A DNA stretch of 64,000 nt from Legionella lytica (GCF_023921225.1 NZ_CP071527.1:2384501-2448500), one strand, 5' to 3'; positions 42,301 to 53,671 are shown, counted from the first letter of the stretch. The notes: generated by a model not told the origin, from the sequence alone. Numbers and translations are program-made.

Positions 42301-42804
42301 TTCCAAATAAAAACGATTGGGGAAAAGATTTTGCCAATATCGCGCACGGTTTCTAGCTAACTCTAAATCATTAGCCAATAAGGCTTGCCCTATGTCACCA
42401 AACTTGCCACCGGATAAAGCAATTAAGCCTGCCGAGTATTCTTCAATCCATTGATTCTGAACGCGAGGTTGCCCTTGGTGTTGCCCCTCTTGGTATGCTT
42501 TAGAAACTAAGCAGGTCAAATTTTTATAGCCTTCCGCATTAAGGCACAAAAGTACTAAAGATGAAATTCGCTCAGGCTGCAAAGGATCATGGCAAGGAAG
42601 GTCACTACCAATAATCGGTTTAATTCCGGAGTCTAATGCGGATTTGTATAATTTTACCGCAGCAAATAAATTGCAATGATCGGTGACCGCAACGGCGCAC
42701 ATCCCCCGAGAGGGCAATGCCTTCATTAATGGCTTTATTCGCACCAGACCATCAACTAGTGAAAATTCCGTGTGAACGCGCAGGTGAACGAAACGTTGTT
42801 GCAT
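39358..42804 (-). CDS. dnaE: DNA polymerase III alpha subunit
   Basis: A 1148-aa replicative polymerase of the usual DnaE length. The N-terminal PHP domain starts FVHLRVHTEFSLVDG; the palm holds GPGRGSGAGSLVAYAL and the catalytic Asp pair in MPDFDIDFC near residues 398-406; GYGFNKSHSAAYALVAYQTA lies in the fingers. The C-terminal third has the (HhH)2 region, an OB domain (VSGIRKIITKRGKKLVIIGM) and an end after the tau-binding part. QFDLFTLLED, at about 925, is a beta-clamp-binding motif (QxxLF type). Followed at 20 bases by a small unknown gene. Confidence 0.98.
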   Translation of the reverse strand: MQQRFVHLRVHTEFSLVDGLVRIKPLMKALPSRGMCAVAVTDHCNLFAAVKLYKSALDSGIKPIIGSDLPCHDPLQPERISSLVLLCLNAEGYKNLTCLVSKAYQEGQHQGQPRVQNQWIEEYSAGLIALSGGKFGDIGQALLANDLELARNRARYWQNLFPNRFYLEIQRTGRPDETQYNEQLIALADELQLPLVATNDVRFIDADDFDAHEARVCIHDGYTLADPRRSKQYSAQQYLRSAEEMEALFADLPSAIQNTVEISKRCTVKLDLGNNYLPNFPIPEGSTVENYLSHLSQVGLEERLAQIFKNKSAEELAAARGEYDKRLQVELDVINNMGFPGYFLIVADFIQWAKLNGVPVGPGRGSGAGSLVAYALKITDLDPLEYELLFERFLNPERVSMPDFDIDFCMEGRDRVIDYVAEKYGRQSVSQIITFGTMAAKAVVRDVGRVLGHPYGFVDKLAKLIPFEIGITLSKAMEQEPELERRYQEEEEVKELIDLALKLEGITRNAGKHAGGVVIAPSLLTDFTAIYCEEGSTQIVSQFDKDDVEAAGLVKFDFLGLRTLTIIDWALATVNKQNQKNGLPIIDISQIPTDDEATFDLLKACKTTAVFQLESRGMKELIGRLQPDCFEDIIALVALFRPGPLQSGMVDDFIDRKHGRAAVDYPHPDLEPILKPTYGVILYQEQVMQIAQVLANYTLGAADMLRRAMGKKKPEEMAKQREIFTEGATARGVDEKVATYIFDLMEKFAGYGFNKSHSAAYALVAYQTAWLKAHYPAAFMAAVMSSDMDNTDKVVTFIDECAHMKLTVLPPLVNQSMYHFTVTDDTTIVYGLGAIKGVGENAIDCITQEREAQGIYTDLFSFCQRLDLRKVNRRVLEAMIKSGAFDAWKVERAVLTASLEKALKVAEKEHQNQSSGQFDLFTLLEDDASNQEYVECKPWSEAQRLDGEREVLGFYLTGHPADQYRREFVDFIVPISQLNPSMHKKAVICAQVSGIRKIITKRGKKLVIIGMDDSTSRMDVVVFGEVFESFTSPLAAGDMLVVEGEVAHDDFSGGVKMTASCLYNVSSARSRFARCLELRLKSEHQGMLSSIQTILKGHSGGCAVQFAYTNEHAKAQLSLAKQWYVEPSDELLGLLSNLLGDECAVMKY

Positions 42805-42855
42805 AGAAGAATAAACTCAATCGCCGGTTTTAATCTGATGTCGATTTTAACGTAA

Positions 42856-44187
42856 TTATTGTCGGGGATCAAAAGCGTCTCTTACTGCATCAGCAAATAA
42901 GTTAATTGCTAGAACCAACAAAAACATAAATACAAAGGCTGCCAACATAGGCCACCATACCACAGGATCCCGCGCTAATTCCAATCGAGCACTGTTAATC
43001 ATATTCCCCCAACTAATGGTCATAGGAGACACACCTACTCCAACGTAGGACAGCAAAGCTTCAGCCATAACTAAGAAACTAAAATCCAGGACCAGGGTAA
43101 TTACCACGATATGCATCACATTCGGTAATAAATGTTTGCGTAAAATAGTAAACCAATTAGAACCTAAAGCACGCGCCGCCCAAACATAGTCAACCTCACG
43201 TAATTTCAAAGCTTCTGCCCGTAAAAGACGACATAAACTAGTCCAACTGGTTACCCCTAAGATCAAGCATAAGGCGAGCAACCGAGCATCTGCACTGCGA
43301 GCTAAGGTTGGAAATTGTTCGGGATGGTTGGCAATGTAGGTTTGTAGTGATAATACGGATGCGGTAATTAATAACACTCCGGGAATAGAGCTTAAAGTGG
43401 TGTATACATATTGAATAATGTCGTCCGCAAGACCACCGAAATACCCGGCAACTACCCCTAAAAATAAGGCCAAAGGCAGCATGAAGAGTGTGGTTAATAA
43501 ACCAATGATTAAGCCCGTGCGAATACTTTTAACCGTAAAATAAAAAATATCCTGACCAATTTGTCCAGTGCCTAAAACGTGGAAAATACGAGATAGCTGA
43601 TAACCATAGACGATAAAAAAACTAAGTAGGATTAACGTGATTAATACACTTAAATTTGTGGAGCTAAATCGCCATCCAGGAACTCCCCGCAAGTAACGAT
43701 AAAGAAGAAGCACGCAGAAGAACGTCAGACCAATACCTAAGCTCCATTGCAATGAATACCAAGCCTTACTTTTAATCACCTGTTTCTTTTCTGCCTCTGT
43801 GCTTACCCATTTTGCCGGATAATTTAAACGAGGAAAAAACTGGGTAACCACGCCATTAACTAAGGTAGTATCGGTAACAAATTGATACAAGGCTAAGGGG
43901 GCTGAGTAAGTTTTTTCGTTAATTTCATCAATTGGCGATAAGATTTTATCCAGGACAGATATTGAGGATTCGGATTGACTATGAGATTGGAAATGAATGG
44001 AATCTAATACGCCTATAGTGAGAAAGGCTAAAAGAATAATCCCAGCACTGACAGCAATAGGACGATGCAGAATCATCGAAAATGAACGTCGTATGTGTTG
44101 TTTGCGTAAACTCAATAAAACAGTAAGCGTTCCCAATGCCAGAAGTATGAGAAAACATTTATCGGTCCACAAAAATTCAAATGTCAT
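42856..44187 (-). CDS. peptide/nickel-type ABC transporter permease, OppC/DppC-like
   Basis: A 443-aa inner-membrane permease, longer than the usual 300 because the N-terminal 140 residues add membrane segments and a periplasmic stretch. The C-terminal half has the BPD-transport fold and the EAA loop (EVDYVWAARALGSNWFTILR) that meets the ATPase, followed by ISWGNMINSAR, typical of OppC/DppC. It is the third gene after a binding protein and an OppB-like permease. No ATPase gene follows: dnaE lies 52 bases further on. Confidence 0.9.
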   Translation of the reverse strand: MTFEFLWTDKCFLILLALGTLTVLLSLRKQHIRRSFSMILHRPIAVSAGIILLAFLTIGVLDSIHFQSHSQSESSISVLDKILSPIDEINEKTYSAPLALYQFVTDTTLVNGVVTQFFPRLNYPAKWVSTEAEKKQVIKSKAWYSLQWSLGIGLTFFCVLLLYRYLRGVPGWRFSSTNLSVLITLILLSFFIVYGYQLSRIFHVLGTGQIGQDIFYFTVKSIRTGLIIGLLTTLFMLPLALFLGVVAGYFGGLADDIIQYVYTTLSSIPGVLLITASVLSLQTYIANHPEQFPTLARSADARLLALCLILGVTSWTSLCRLLRAEALKLREVDYVWAARALGSNWFTILRKHLLPNVMHIVVITLVLDFSFLVMAEALLSYVGVGVSPMTISWGNMINSARLELARDPVVWWPMLAAFVFMFLLVLAINLFADAVRDAFDPRQ

Positions 44188-44281
44188 TTTTTATTCTCTA
44201 TTATCATCACAGATTTCTTAAGCGTTCCACAACGTATCCTGTCAACTCGCCCTAATGAACACAGTTCTAGAATATCAATAA

Positions 44282-45259
44282 TTACGATAACTTAACCCGC
44301 GGATCAACCAACATATAAGAAAAATCGGTCAATACCAAACCGACGATATACATAATTGACCCCAGAAATACCATAGCCCGCACAATCGCAAAATCCTGTT
44401 GTTGGATCGCATCAATAATGTAACTACCTAAACCGGGAATACCAAAAAAAGACTCCAAGATTAAGCTTCCCATAAAGAGCGAGGGAATAATCACCACAAT
44501 CCCAGTAAGAATCGGCAACATGGCATTTTTTAGCACGTGCTTAAACATAATTTTGCGTTCGTTTAAACCCTTAGCGCGTGCCGTCTTCACATAATCCTTA
44601 TTCATTTCTTCCAGAAACAAAGTTCGATACCAACGGCCACCTGCTCCTAAACTTCCCAATACCGCTACGACCACAGGAAGAATAATAAATTTAAATGCTT
44701 CTACTCCCCCATCATAGCCAGAAATAGGAACCAGGCGCAGTAATTTTCCAAACAGATATTGGCCACCGATAATGTAAAATAAACTGGAAATAGACATTAA
44801 AATGATGCAAATAATCACCCCTGTTAAATCAAGATAAGTACCTCGGAAAAACGCCATCGCCATTGCCAATACAATATTGCTTAACACATCTAAAAATAAA
44901 ACGGGTATAGCGATAGCTAAGCTAGGCCACATTCTAAAAGTAATGTCCTGACTAATGTCACGGCCAGCATCCGACATCCCAAAATCGAAGGTAAATAAAC
45001 GCATCGATTTTTGGAAAAATAAGGTCGCCTCAAGCTTTTCTAATCCGATTTTCTGCGCGTTAAAAAACAAGGGTAAATCATAGCCATGGGCCGTTTTCCA
45101 ATCATCAATAACTTGTTGTTGCACATGCTTTTGCCCCAAATGCATTCGCGCAATATCATCAGGAGTATTGACCATAAAAAATAAAATAAAGGTAAGCACA
45201 TTAATGCCAAAAAGGATGGGAATTGCATAAAAAAATCGACGTACTAAATACTTCATCAT
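44282..45259 (-). CDS. peptide/nickel-type ABC transporter permease, OppB/DppB-like
   Basis: A 325-aa permease of canonical OppB length. The N-terminus MMKYLVRRFFYAIPILFGIN is the family start, followed by a periplasmic segment, then the five-helix core and the EAA loop NKDYVKTARAKGLNERKIMF. It ends ESFFGIPGLGSYIIDAIQQQ plus a last helix, as in OppB. Two bases separate it from the binding-protein gene, so they are one operon. Confidence 0.92.
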   Translation of the reverse strand: MMKYLVRRFFYAIPILFGINVLTFILFFMVNTPDDIARMHLGQKHVQQQVIDDWKTAHGYDLPLFFNAQKIGLEKLEATLFFQKSMRLFTFDFGMSDAGRDISQDITFRMWPSLAIAIPVLFLDVLSNIVLAMAMAFFRGTYLDLTGVIICIILMSISSLFYIIGGQYLFGKLLRLVPISGYDGGVEAFKFIILPVVVAVLGSLGAGGRWYRTLFLEEMNKDYVKTARAKGLNERKIMFKHVLKNAMLPILTGIVVIIPSLFMGSLILESFFGIPGLGSYIIDAIQQQDFAIVRAMVFLGSIMYIVGLVLTDFSYMLVDPRVKLS

Positions 45260-45261
45260 GG

Positions 45262-47421
45262 CTAATTAATCCTCTTAGCTGGCTGTTTTTCTTTCTTGGC
45301 ATAGGCGATGAATAGAGGAACAACCAAGACTAAAACTAAAATCAGTAATAAACCTAAAGGCCAAAAAATGGGTTGATTCCACTCAAGTCGTAATCGATTA
45401 CGTTCTGCCACATCAACCGCTACATATTTCAAACTACTTAATCCAATAGTGTTGTACTTCGTGGGAGAAACCCAATTATGAGCCAGAATCAAATTCTCTG
45501 TATTATATCCCCAAGACCAAGGAGCATCATGACGCACAATTTCCACCATTCGATCAATAATCTCTTGTCTTGTTGCATCGTTTTGACGATTTTTCATCAA
45601 ATCAAATAAACGGTCAAACTCAGGATTTTGGTAATTCGCAGCATTTTCCCCGCCATGCTTTGCCTTCCCATTAGCGCCATAGAGCAAAAATAGGAAATTT
45701 TCCGGATCAGGATAATCCGCAGACCAGCCCCAGCTAAATATTTGAGCATTACCCGTCCGCATTTTTTCCTGGAATCGATTATATAAAGTGGCTCGTACAT
45801 TCAAATCAATACCAATCCTGGCAAATTGTTTACGCACCCAATCCAGTATCGCCTTATCACCAGGCCCTCCAGTCGTCATCGTATCATAATGTAGGATAAG
45901 TGCCTTGCCAGTTTTCGGATCAATCCCTCCAGGATAGCCCGCATCAGCCATTAATTTTTGCGCATCACTTAGTGAACGTCGAACAGCCTCGCCATCTTTC
46001 CACTCAAAAACATAAGGATTAATACCCACCTGCCCCTCCCGGTACCCAAAAATACCTGGTGGAATAGGACCCTGAGCAGCATTTCCCCGCCCATTATAAA
46101 AAATAGCAATGCGCTCATCCTCATTGACTACAATAGAAATTGCTTGCCTTAATTTACGCGCGCGCTCGCTTTGCCCACCCACTACATTATCGAGCATATT
46201 AAATCCTAGATAATGAACGCTAGGTTCTTGGCTTTGCGTTAAATACACCCCTTTCCTATGCATTTCTGGAGTTAAAGTGGCATTGCCGTGCTTATTAATG
46301 TGAATAGCCTGATCGAAACTGTCCGAGCTGATAGCGGAATCATCATAATACCCTTGTAAAAACTTATTCCAGCGAGGAATACTTTCTTTTTCTAAAGTAA
46401 ATATGATTTTATCGATTAAGGGTAATCGCTCTCCTGCATGACGCAAGAATCCCGCTTTTTTATCCTCCTCTGAACCCACGAGGGGGAAAAATTGCGAATG
46501 AAAATTAGGATTTTTTTCTAGAATCATACTGCGATTAGGATTATTAATGGTCAGCATAAAAGGCCCTGTACCTATAGGATACCAGCCTAGGGAAATGTTT
46601 TTATCGCTCATTCCTGGTTGGGAATAAAATACATTGGCCTCCCAGGGCATAGGCGCAAAAAAGGGCATGGCCAGCCAAAATAGGAATTGCATGTATTGGC
46701 CTTTTAAGGTGATTTCAAAAGTATAATCATCCAGTTTTTTGAGTCCCGCTAAAGGATAATTTCGTAAATCAGTGGACGCGCTTAGTCCAGGAAGTGTTTT
46801 TGCATACTCCTTAAAACCAAGAATATACCCACTCATTAATCCATAAATTGGCGAACTAACCGCAGGATTAGCCAAACGTTTAATCTGATAAATGTAATCA
46901 TCTGCAATCAGCTCACGAGTGCCAGTATGGGCAAAATCGGATAACTGGTTAATATCATATTCATCTAAATAGTCAGGAGTTAAATGGTGGTACAAATAAT
47001 GCCCATCTTGGGTCCGTGCTAACGCGGGATGAGGTTGATAATAAATCCCTTTCTTTATCCGTAAGGTATATACGGTATAAGCCGGTACTATTTCGCTTTT
47101 TTCGGGCAAAGGTTTACCCTGAGCATCCAAATATCTAATTTGTGGAAACAGAGCCGCTGTAGAAGGTACTAATTGATAGGGTCTGATCAGGTAATCATAT
47201 TCGAGTAAAGGCTCATAAATTTGGGAAATAAATAGGTATTCGTTTGACGAGTAAGCTAATGCAGGATCTAAGGTTTTTGGTTGCTCACCAAAAGAGGTAT
47301 AAAAAATACGTTCGTTGGCTTGGCTTTGCGGATAAGGATTGTTAAGAACCCAAGAGCGAGCATAAGTTAAATTGAGGCTACTTAGCATCAATATCAGGAA
47401 CAATCCTGTTCTTAGTATCAT
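45262..47421 (-). CDS. ABC transporter peptide-binding protein, OppA/DppA family, membrane-anchored
   Basis: A 719-aa SBP family 5 protein. Signal peptide at about 1-21 (MILRTGLFLILMLSSLNLTYA). The binding domain begins with TSFGEQPKTLDPALAYSSNE, the classical family start, and contains AISIVVNEDERIAIFYNGRG and RMRTG-type peptide-site segments. The protein is larger than usual (about 540) and ends with a hydrophobic C-terminal helix (FWPLGLLLILVLVLVVPLFI) and basic tail, which would anchor it to the inner membrane rather than leaving it free in the periplasm. Confidence 0.9.
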   Translation of the reverse strand: MILRTGLFLILMLSSLNLTYARSWVLNNPYPQSQANERIFYTSFGEQPKTLDPALAYSSNEYLFISQIYEPLLEYDYLIRPYQLVPSTAALFPQIRYLDAQGKPLPEKSEIVPAYTVYTLRIKKGIYYQPHPALARTQDGHYLYHHLTPDYLDEYDINQLSDFAHTGTRELIADDYIYQIKRLANPAVSSPIYGLMSGYILGFKEYAKTLPGLSASTDLRNYPLAGLKKLDDYTFEITLKGQYMQFLFWLAMPFFAPMPWEANVFYSQPGMSDKNISLGWYPIGTGPFMLTINNPNRSMILEKNPNFHSQFFPLVGSEEDKKAGFLRHAGERLPLIDKIIFTLEKESIPRWNKFLQGYYDDSAISSDSFDQAIHINKHGNATLTPEMHRKGVYLTQSQEPSVHYLGFNMLDNVVGGQSERARKLRQAISIVVNEDERIAIFYNGRGNAAQGPIPPGIFGYREGQVGINPYVFEWKDGEAVRRSLSDAQKLMADAGYPGGIDPKTGKALILHYDTMTTGGPGDKAILDWVRKQFARIGIDLNVRATLYNRFQEKMRTGNAQIFSWGWSADYPDPENFLFLLYGANGKAKHGGENAANYQNPEFDRLFDLMKNRQNDATRQEIIDRMVEIVRHDAPWSWGYNTENLILAHNWVSPTKYNTIGLSSLKYVAVDVAERNRLRLEWNQPIFWPLGLLLILVLVLVVPLFIAYAKKEKQPAKRIN

Positions 47422-47495
47422 GGTACATCCTTATTCTTTAACTAATTAAGGGTTAGCCCCAAAGCATATAGCCCCAGAACCAACCAACAGCCGCT

Positions 47496-49520
<2,025 letters not shown>

Positions 49521-49710
49521 CTATCCGTTAATTTAATAAGGTAAAACCCGCCCCTTCTAAAAATCACGCTAAATTGCTTCGCTAATGCGCGCAATGCCGG
49601 TGTTTTATACGTCATTATAAAAATGGCTAAATAGGAACTTAAAACATTAGTTTATCACTAAATTTTATGCTATAGATACAGGTTCAATCGAATATTGAGG
49701 CATGATAAAA

Positions 49711-50598
49711 ATGGACTTTAAACGTGTTTTAATTGCTTTTTTATTAGCTGTATTTTCAACATTAATTCAAGCCGATGAAAATACAGGCGTTGCCTTTGTA
49801 CATGGAACAGGAGATCATCGTCAGGATGCCTATGGAGGTTATTGGAAAGTTGATTTTATCGACAGCGTCACTCAAGGATTAGCAAATCCTGAAAACTATG
49901 TCGTCACTCATTGTAATTACAGTAATTACATGTGGGATGAAACTGCTGGTGAATGCACTGTGGAACAATTATTAAAATTCATACACGCTAATAATATCAG
50001 CACACTTACAGTTTATACCCATTCCAATGGGGGTAATGTATTGCGTTGGATTTTATCAAACCCTACATACAGTAATCGCTACATGGAACTAAAAAAACAT
50101 ATTGGAAGAGTAGTTGCTTTAGCCCCATCGAGCACAGGCACCCCCCTTGCTGACTTAGTATTAAGTGGCCATGTTATGAGCTCAAGCTTATCCTGGGTTT
50201 TAGGCTTCCATGGCGATGCCATCAAACAGCAACGCATCGGTGATATGCGTATATATAATGAAGAATTATTATTCGGTACCCAAGGGCGCCCTTCATTGCC
50301 CGTATCGTTTAACCCAATCATTGGGAGCGATGTAGTTGCATCACCTTTATCCTCCGCCAGTTATTGCAATGGCTACTTGCTTAACAGCGGATTAAAAATT
50401 ACTAAATTATATCTTGATAAATGTTCCGATGGATTTTTAAATTGCAGCTCTCAAGAGGCAGCAGGAGAAGTCTGGTTTCACGATAAAGATCGCCTGGAAA
50501 ACAATTGGACTTTAAGTCATAACCAAAGCAGACATTCCTGCTTTGGACTGGACAAAATTCTTATAAGTGCCTTAGCTACAGAAGGAGCTGTACAATGA
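49711..50598 (+). CDS. secreted lipase-like alpha/beta hydrolase
   Basis: A 295-aa protein with a signal peptide (about 1-21, cleavage near IQA). The N-terminal FVHGTGDH contains the oxyanion-type HG (about 31-34), and VYTHSNGGNV at about 101-110 is a variant nucleophile elbow (T-x-S-x-G, Ser105) seen in some triacylglycerol lipases. Late Asp and His residues are available but not assignable by eye. The ATG at 49711 gives a ten-base gap to GAGG; the ATG at 49702 is only one base from it. The stop overlaps the next gene by four bases, so they are coupled. Likely exported, possibly by type II secretion. Confidence 0.8.
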   Translation: MDFKRVLIAFLLAVFSTLIQADENTGVAFVHGTGDHRQDAYGGYWKVDFIDSVTQGLANPENYVVTHCNYSNYMWDETAGECTVEQLLKFIHANNISTLTVYTHSNGGNVLRWILSNPTYSNRYMELKKHIGRVVALAPSSTGTPLADLVLSGHVMSSSLSWVLGFHGDAIKQQRIGDMRIYNEELLFGTQGRPSLPVSFNPIIGSDVVASPLSSASYCNGYLLNSGLKITKLYLDKCSDGFLNCSSQEAAGEVWFHDKDRLENNWTLSHNQSRHSCFGLDKILISALATEGAVQ

Positions 50599-51770
50599 AA
50601 ACAACCCATCTTTTTTTAATGTCTGCATTTTGCTTGAGTCAAGCCCATGCATATACATTACCTCAGCATCCTACCAAAGCTTATGAATGTAATGAGTGCG
50701 ATAAGTTATCTCATGAAACCTTACGTGCGAGTTGGACAATCGCGCAAACGCCCTTAGCACATCAGGTTAGTAATGATCAGAAAAGTTATAGCTATAATCA
50801 AGTCATTACTCTGGAACAGCTACGCCAGGGTGTTGCCATATCGACTCGCGCCCCCGGGGCTGTGGTGCGCATTACTCCCCTACAAAAAAAATCTGTGCCC
50901 TCCTTAGCACTGCAAACACCACAAAAGCTGCATCTAAGTCTGAAAGAAGCTTCCGCGCTGTACTCTAACGATGAAGATTTTGATGAATCATTGCTCGCCG
51001 CGGAGCATCAAACCATGACTCAACTTAAGCCCGAACTAGGCTTTGGTACCTTTATTCTTAAAAGCCAAACCACATCAGCCAATGATGCTAATTCCTACCT
51101 GATTAACGTGTTTGATAAGTTTTCATTACTCTATTTAAAAGTTGAACCAAGTTCTTTGCAGTATCAATATGGTGATGAATTTTCAGCAACAATTTCCTTA
51201 AAAGATTATGACACCGACTATTCTGTAGATGATCTTAGTGTGTCATTAATAGGCACCAATGATGAGTTTATTCCGTTAAAACTGAGTAGAGTAAAACGTA
51301 ATGAATTTAAGGCGAAAACAAGGTTACTGTCTGAGTTAAATACACAGGGTGACAATTGGTATGTGGAAGCAGAAGTATTCAGTGAGCAAGAAGACGGCTA
51401 TGTACGTCGTACTGCACGAAGCGCATTTTCTTACTCAATTCCATCTGCAAGCTTAATCGCACTGAAAAAGGTATCCTCTACTCCACTAACCTTTACGGCA
51501 ACCGTGGATGTAGCTACTGCTAGTCGCTATGCACTACAAACAGTACTTTTTAATCGCAACAGTACGGGAAAGCTGTTGCCAGTGGAAACAGCTCAAAGCG
51601 CACAGTGGTTGGAACCAGGAAAGCAAACGATTAAATTTAGCTTTGACAATTCCAAGCATTTAACAGAGGATACGCTATCCGTTGGTTATCTGCATCTTAC
51701 TGATTACGGTCAATTAAAAACCGTTTATCAATATGATGAGCCAATAAAACTTAGCAAACTCATGGATTAA
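50595..51770 (+). CDS. exported protein of unknown function (possibly DUF4785-type)
   Basis: A 391-aa protein with a signal peptide (about 1-19, MKTTHLFLMSAFCLSQAHA). The mature part is beta-rich, with two Ig-like segments (VEPSSLQYQYGDEFSATISL and LTFTATVDVATASRYALQTV). The layout resembles the DUF4785 exported proteins known in Legionella; this is a memory-based guess. It overlaps the lipase-like gene (ATGA), so the two are probably made together, perhaps as enzyme and partner. Confidence 0.65.
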   Translation: MKTTHLFLMSAFCLSQAHAYTLPQHPTKAYECNECDKLSHETLRASWTIAQTPLAHQVSNDQKSYSYNQVITLEQLRQGVAISTRAPGAVVRITPLQKKSVPSLALQTPQKLHLSLKEASALYSNDEDFDESLLAAEHQTMTQLKPELGFGTFILKSQTTSANDANSYLINVFDKFSLLYLKVEPSSLQYQYGDEFSATISLKDYDTDYSVDDLSVSLIGTNDEFIPLKLSRVKRNEFKAKTRLLSELNTQGDNWYVEAEVFSEQEDGYVRRTARSAFSYSIPSASLIALKKVSSTPLTFTATVDVATASRYALQTVLFNRNSTGKLLPVETAQSAQWLEPGKQTIKFSFDNSKHLTEDTLSVGYLHLTDYGQLKTVYQYDEPIKLSKLMD

Positions 51771-51773
51771 TGC

Positions 51774-53000
51774 ATGCAATTTTTATCTTCGTTTACCCTG
51801 CTTGAGGGCGTTGCATTGGCAATTGCCCTACAGTTTTTCTTCTTTATTTGGTTCTTAGTTAAGCAAAATCAACACAAAAAATTAAGTGCCCAACTTAATG
51901 AAAAAGTGCTTGAAACGTTTACCAATCAACTGCATCAAGTACATCTTGATATCAATGAAAAAATCGGTCAGGGACAGTTACTTACCCAACAATTAATTCA
52001 TGACACCGTACACAAACAAATGACTGACGTACGTGAGCAAATAAGCCATAGCTTCAAACAACACGCCAGTTCCCTCACCTCTCATCTACAAATTCTCACC
52101 GAGGAAATTCGCACCCATTTACATAGCCTAACGCAACAGGTTAATCATAAGCTTACGGAAGGGTTTGAAAAAACTTCATCAACATTTATTGATGTAGTAA
52201 AAAGACTAACCATTATTGATGAGGCACAAAAGAAAATTACGGAGCTTTCAAGTCATGTGGTCAGTTTGCAAGATGTATTAGTTGATAAAAAAGCCCGTGG
52301 AGCCTTTGGCGAAGTTCAACTCTCAGCCTTAATTGGGAATATGATTCCAGCAACCCACTATCAAATGCAGTACACCCTGAGTAATCAAAAGCGTGCGGAC
52401 TGTATTTTGTTTTTGCCAGACCCTACAGGAAATGTAGTGATTGATGCGAAATTCCCCTTAGAAACTTATCAACGTATTATTAATAGCGAAGTAAGTTCTG
52501 TTGAACGCAAAACCTTGCAACAGCAATTTCGCCAAGATATTCAAAAGCACATTAAAGACATTGCAGAAAAATACATTATCCCTAACGAAACCAGTGATGG
52601 CGCCATGATGTTCATTCCTGCCGAATCAATTTTCGCAGAAATTCATGCAAACTATCCTGATTTAATTGCCTTATCGCAACGCTTGAAAGTATGGATGGTT
52701 TCTCCCAGCACCTTAATGGCTGTTCTAACCACCGCAAAAGCGGTGCTTAAAGACGATGCCACCCGCAAACAAATCCATATTATTCAAAAACATTTACATG
52801 CATTAGCAGATGATTTTCAACGTTTTGAAAAGAGGATGGATAAATTATCCAAACATATTAATCTGGCACATCAAGATGTGAGCGAAGTGAATACTTCGGC
52901 GAAAAAGATTAGCTCTCGCTTTCAAAAAATTGAATCAGTAGATATCGATTTAGAAGAAATAGAATTAATTGAAACGGATGAAATAAGTCAGGAGGCTTAA
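51774..53000 (+). CDS. rmuC: DNA recombination protein RmuC
   Basis: A 408-aa RmuC-family protein. One N-terminal membrane segment (about 9-28, GVALAIALQFFFFIWFLVKQ) is followed by a long coiled coil (about 30-165) and then the RmuC nuclease-like domain: ARGAFGEVQLSALIGNMIPA, RADCILFLPDPTGNVVIDAK, FPLETYQRII, and MMFIPAESIFAEIHANYPDL. RmuC limits inversions at repeats. The start lies three bases beyond the previous stop, so it is in the same transcript. Confidence 0.95.
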   Translation: MQFLSSFTLLEGVALAIALQFFFFIWFLVKQNQHKKLSAQLNEKVLETFTNQLHQVHLDINEKIGQGQLLTQQLIHDTVHKQMTDVREQISHSFKQHASSLTSHLQILTEEIRTHLHSLTQQVNHKLTEGFEKTSSTFIDVVKRLTIIDEAQKKITELSSHVVSLQDVLVDKKARGAFGEVQLSALIGNMIPATHYQMQYTLSNQKRADCILFLPDPTGNVVIDAKFPLETYQRIINSEVSSVERKTLQQQFRQDIQKHIKDIAEKYIIPNETSDGAMMFIPAESIFAEIHANYPDLIALSQRLKVWMVSPSTLMAVLTTAKAVLKDDATRKQIHIIQKHLHALADDFQRFEKRMDKLSKHINLAHQDVSEVNTSAKKISSRFQKIESVDIDLEEIELIETDEISQEA

Positions 53001-53130
53001 AATAAGTTTGTTGGGAAGGATGAATCGTGTTTTAGAATAAACACATTAACAAATTGAACAGTTTATATTCTAACTTCCCAATTTGTTTGCTACAATCCAC
53101 CTCGATTTTACAACACTGGAGTAAAACATT

Positions 53131-53664
53131 GTGATCACACTATATAACTATTTCCAATTCGCCAAAACAGCAATGACCATTGGTCTTTTGGTAGCCGCAG
53201 GATTACTTTTCTGGCCTGGTGCTTTAGCTACCGTTGCTAACTTCTCCCTTTTTGGATTATCTATTGCTGCTTATGTTGGCTCCAATGTTCTATATCAAGC
53301 AGGCGCAGTGGCGGCCTTAACCTTTGTAGGCCTTCATGCATTAGGCATTACCATGGATGTCGTTGGCGGTTTCTTCAGCCTACTAAAATCTTGTTGTTGT
53401 TCTTCTAGAGCCCAAGAAGAGGACTATCCAACTTATCGTTCTCACCAGGCAAGAGCGCCGCAAGCAAAACAAGATTCATATCAAATGTTTAACCAGGCAA
53501 TGCCACCTTCATATGGCCAACACGTTGCCCAAACTCAGAGCCCGCCCAGTTATCAGACGATTTACCAGCAACCATCCCAGCCTAGCTATCAGCCAATTTA
53601 TCCTCAACTTGGTGGCCATGGTAATCAGCAAGAAACATATAGCGGATATCCTAAGCTCCAATAG
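53131..53664 (+). CDS. hypothetical membrane protein with a Cys cluster and Tyr/Pro-rich tail
   Basis: A 177-aa protein starting at a GTG at 53131 with GGAG upstream. Two hydrophobic segments (about 14-32 and 36-70) are followed by LKSCCCSSRAQEED, a Cys cluster just after the membrane part that could be lipidated, and then a 75-residue tail rich in Tyr, Gln and Pro with imperfect repeats of the type PSYQ-x-IY-x-Q (PPSYQTIYQQ, PSYQPIYPQ). Function unknown. It lies upstream of a cluster of palindromic repeats. Confidence 0.55.
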   Translation: MITLYNYFQFAKTAMTIGLLVAAGLLFWPGALATVANFSLFGLSIAAYVGSNVLYQAGAVAALTFVGLHALGITMDVVGGFFSLLKSCCCSSRAQEEDYPTYRSHQARAPQAKQDSYQMFNQAMPPSYGQHVAQTQSPPSYQTIYQQPSQPSYQPIYPQLGGHGNQQETYSGYPKLQ

Positions 53665-53671
53665 GCATAGT

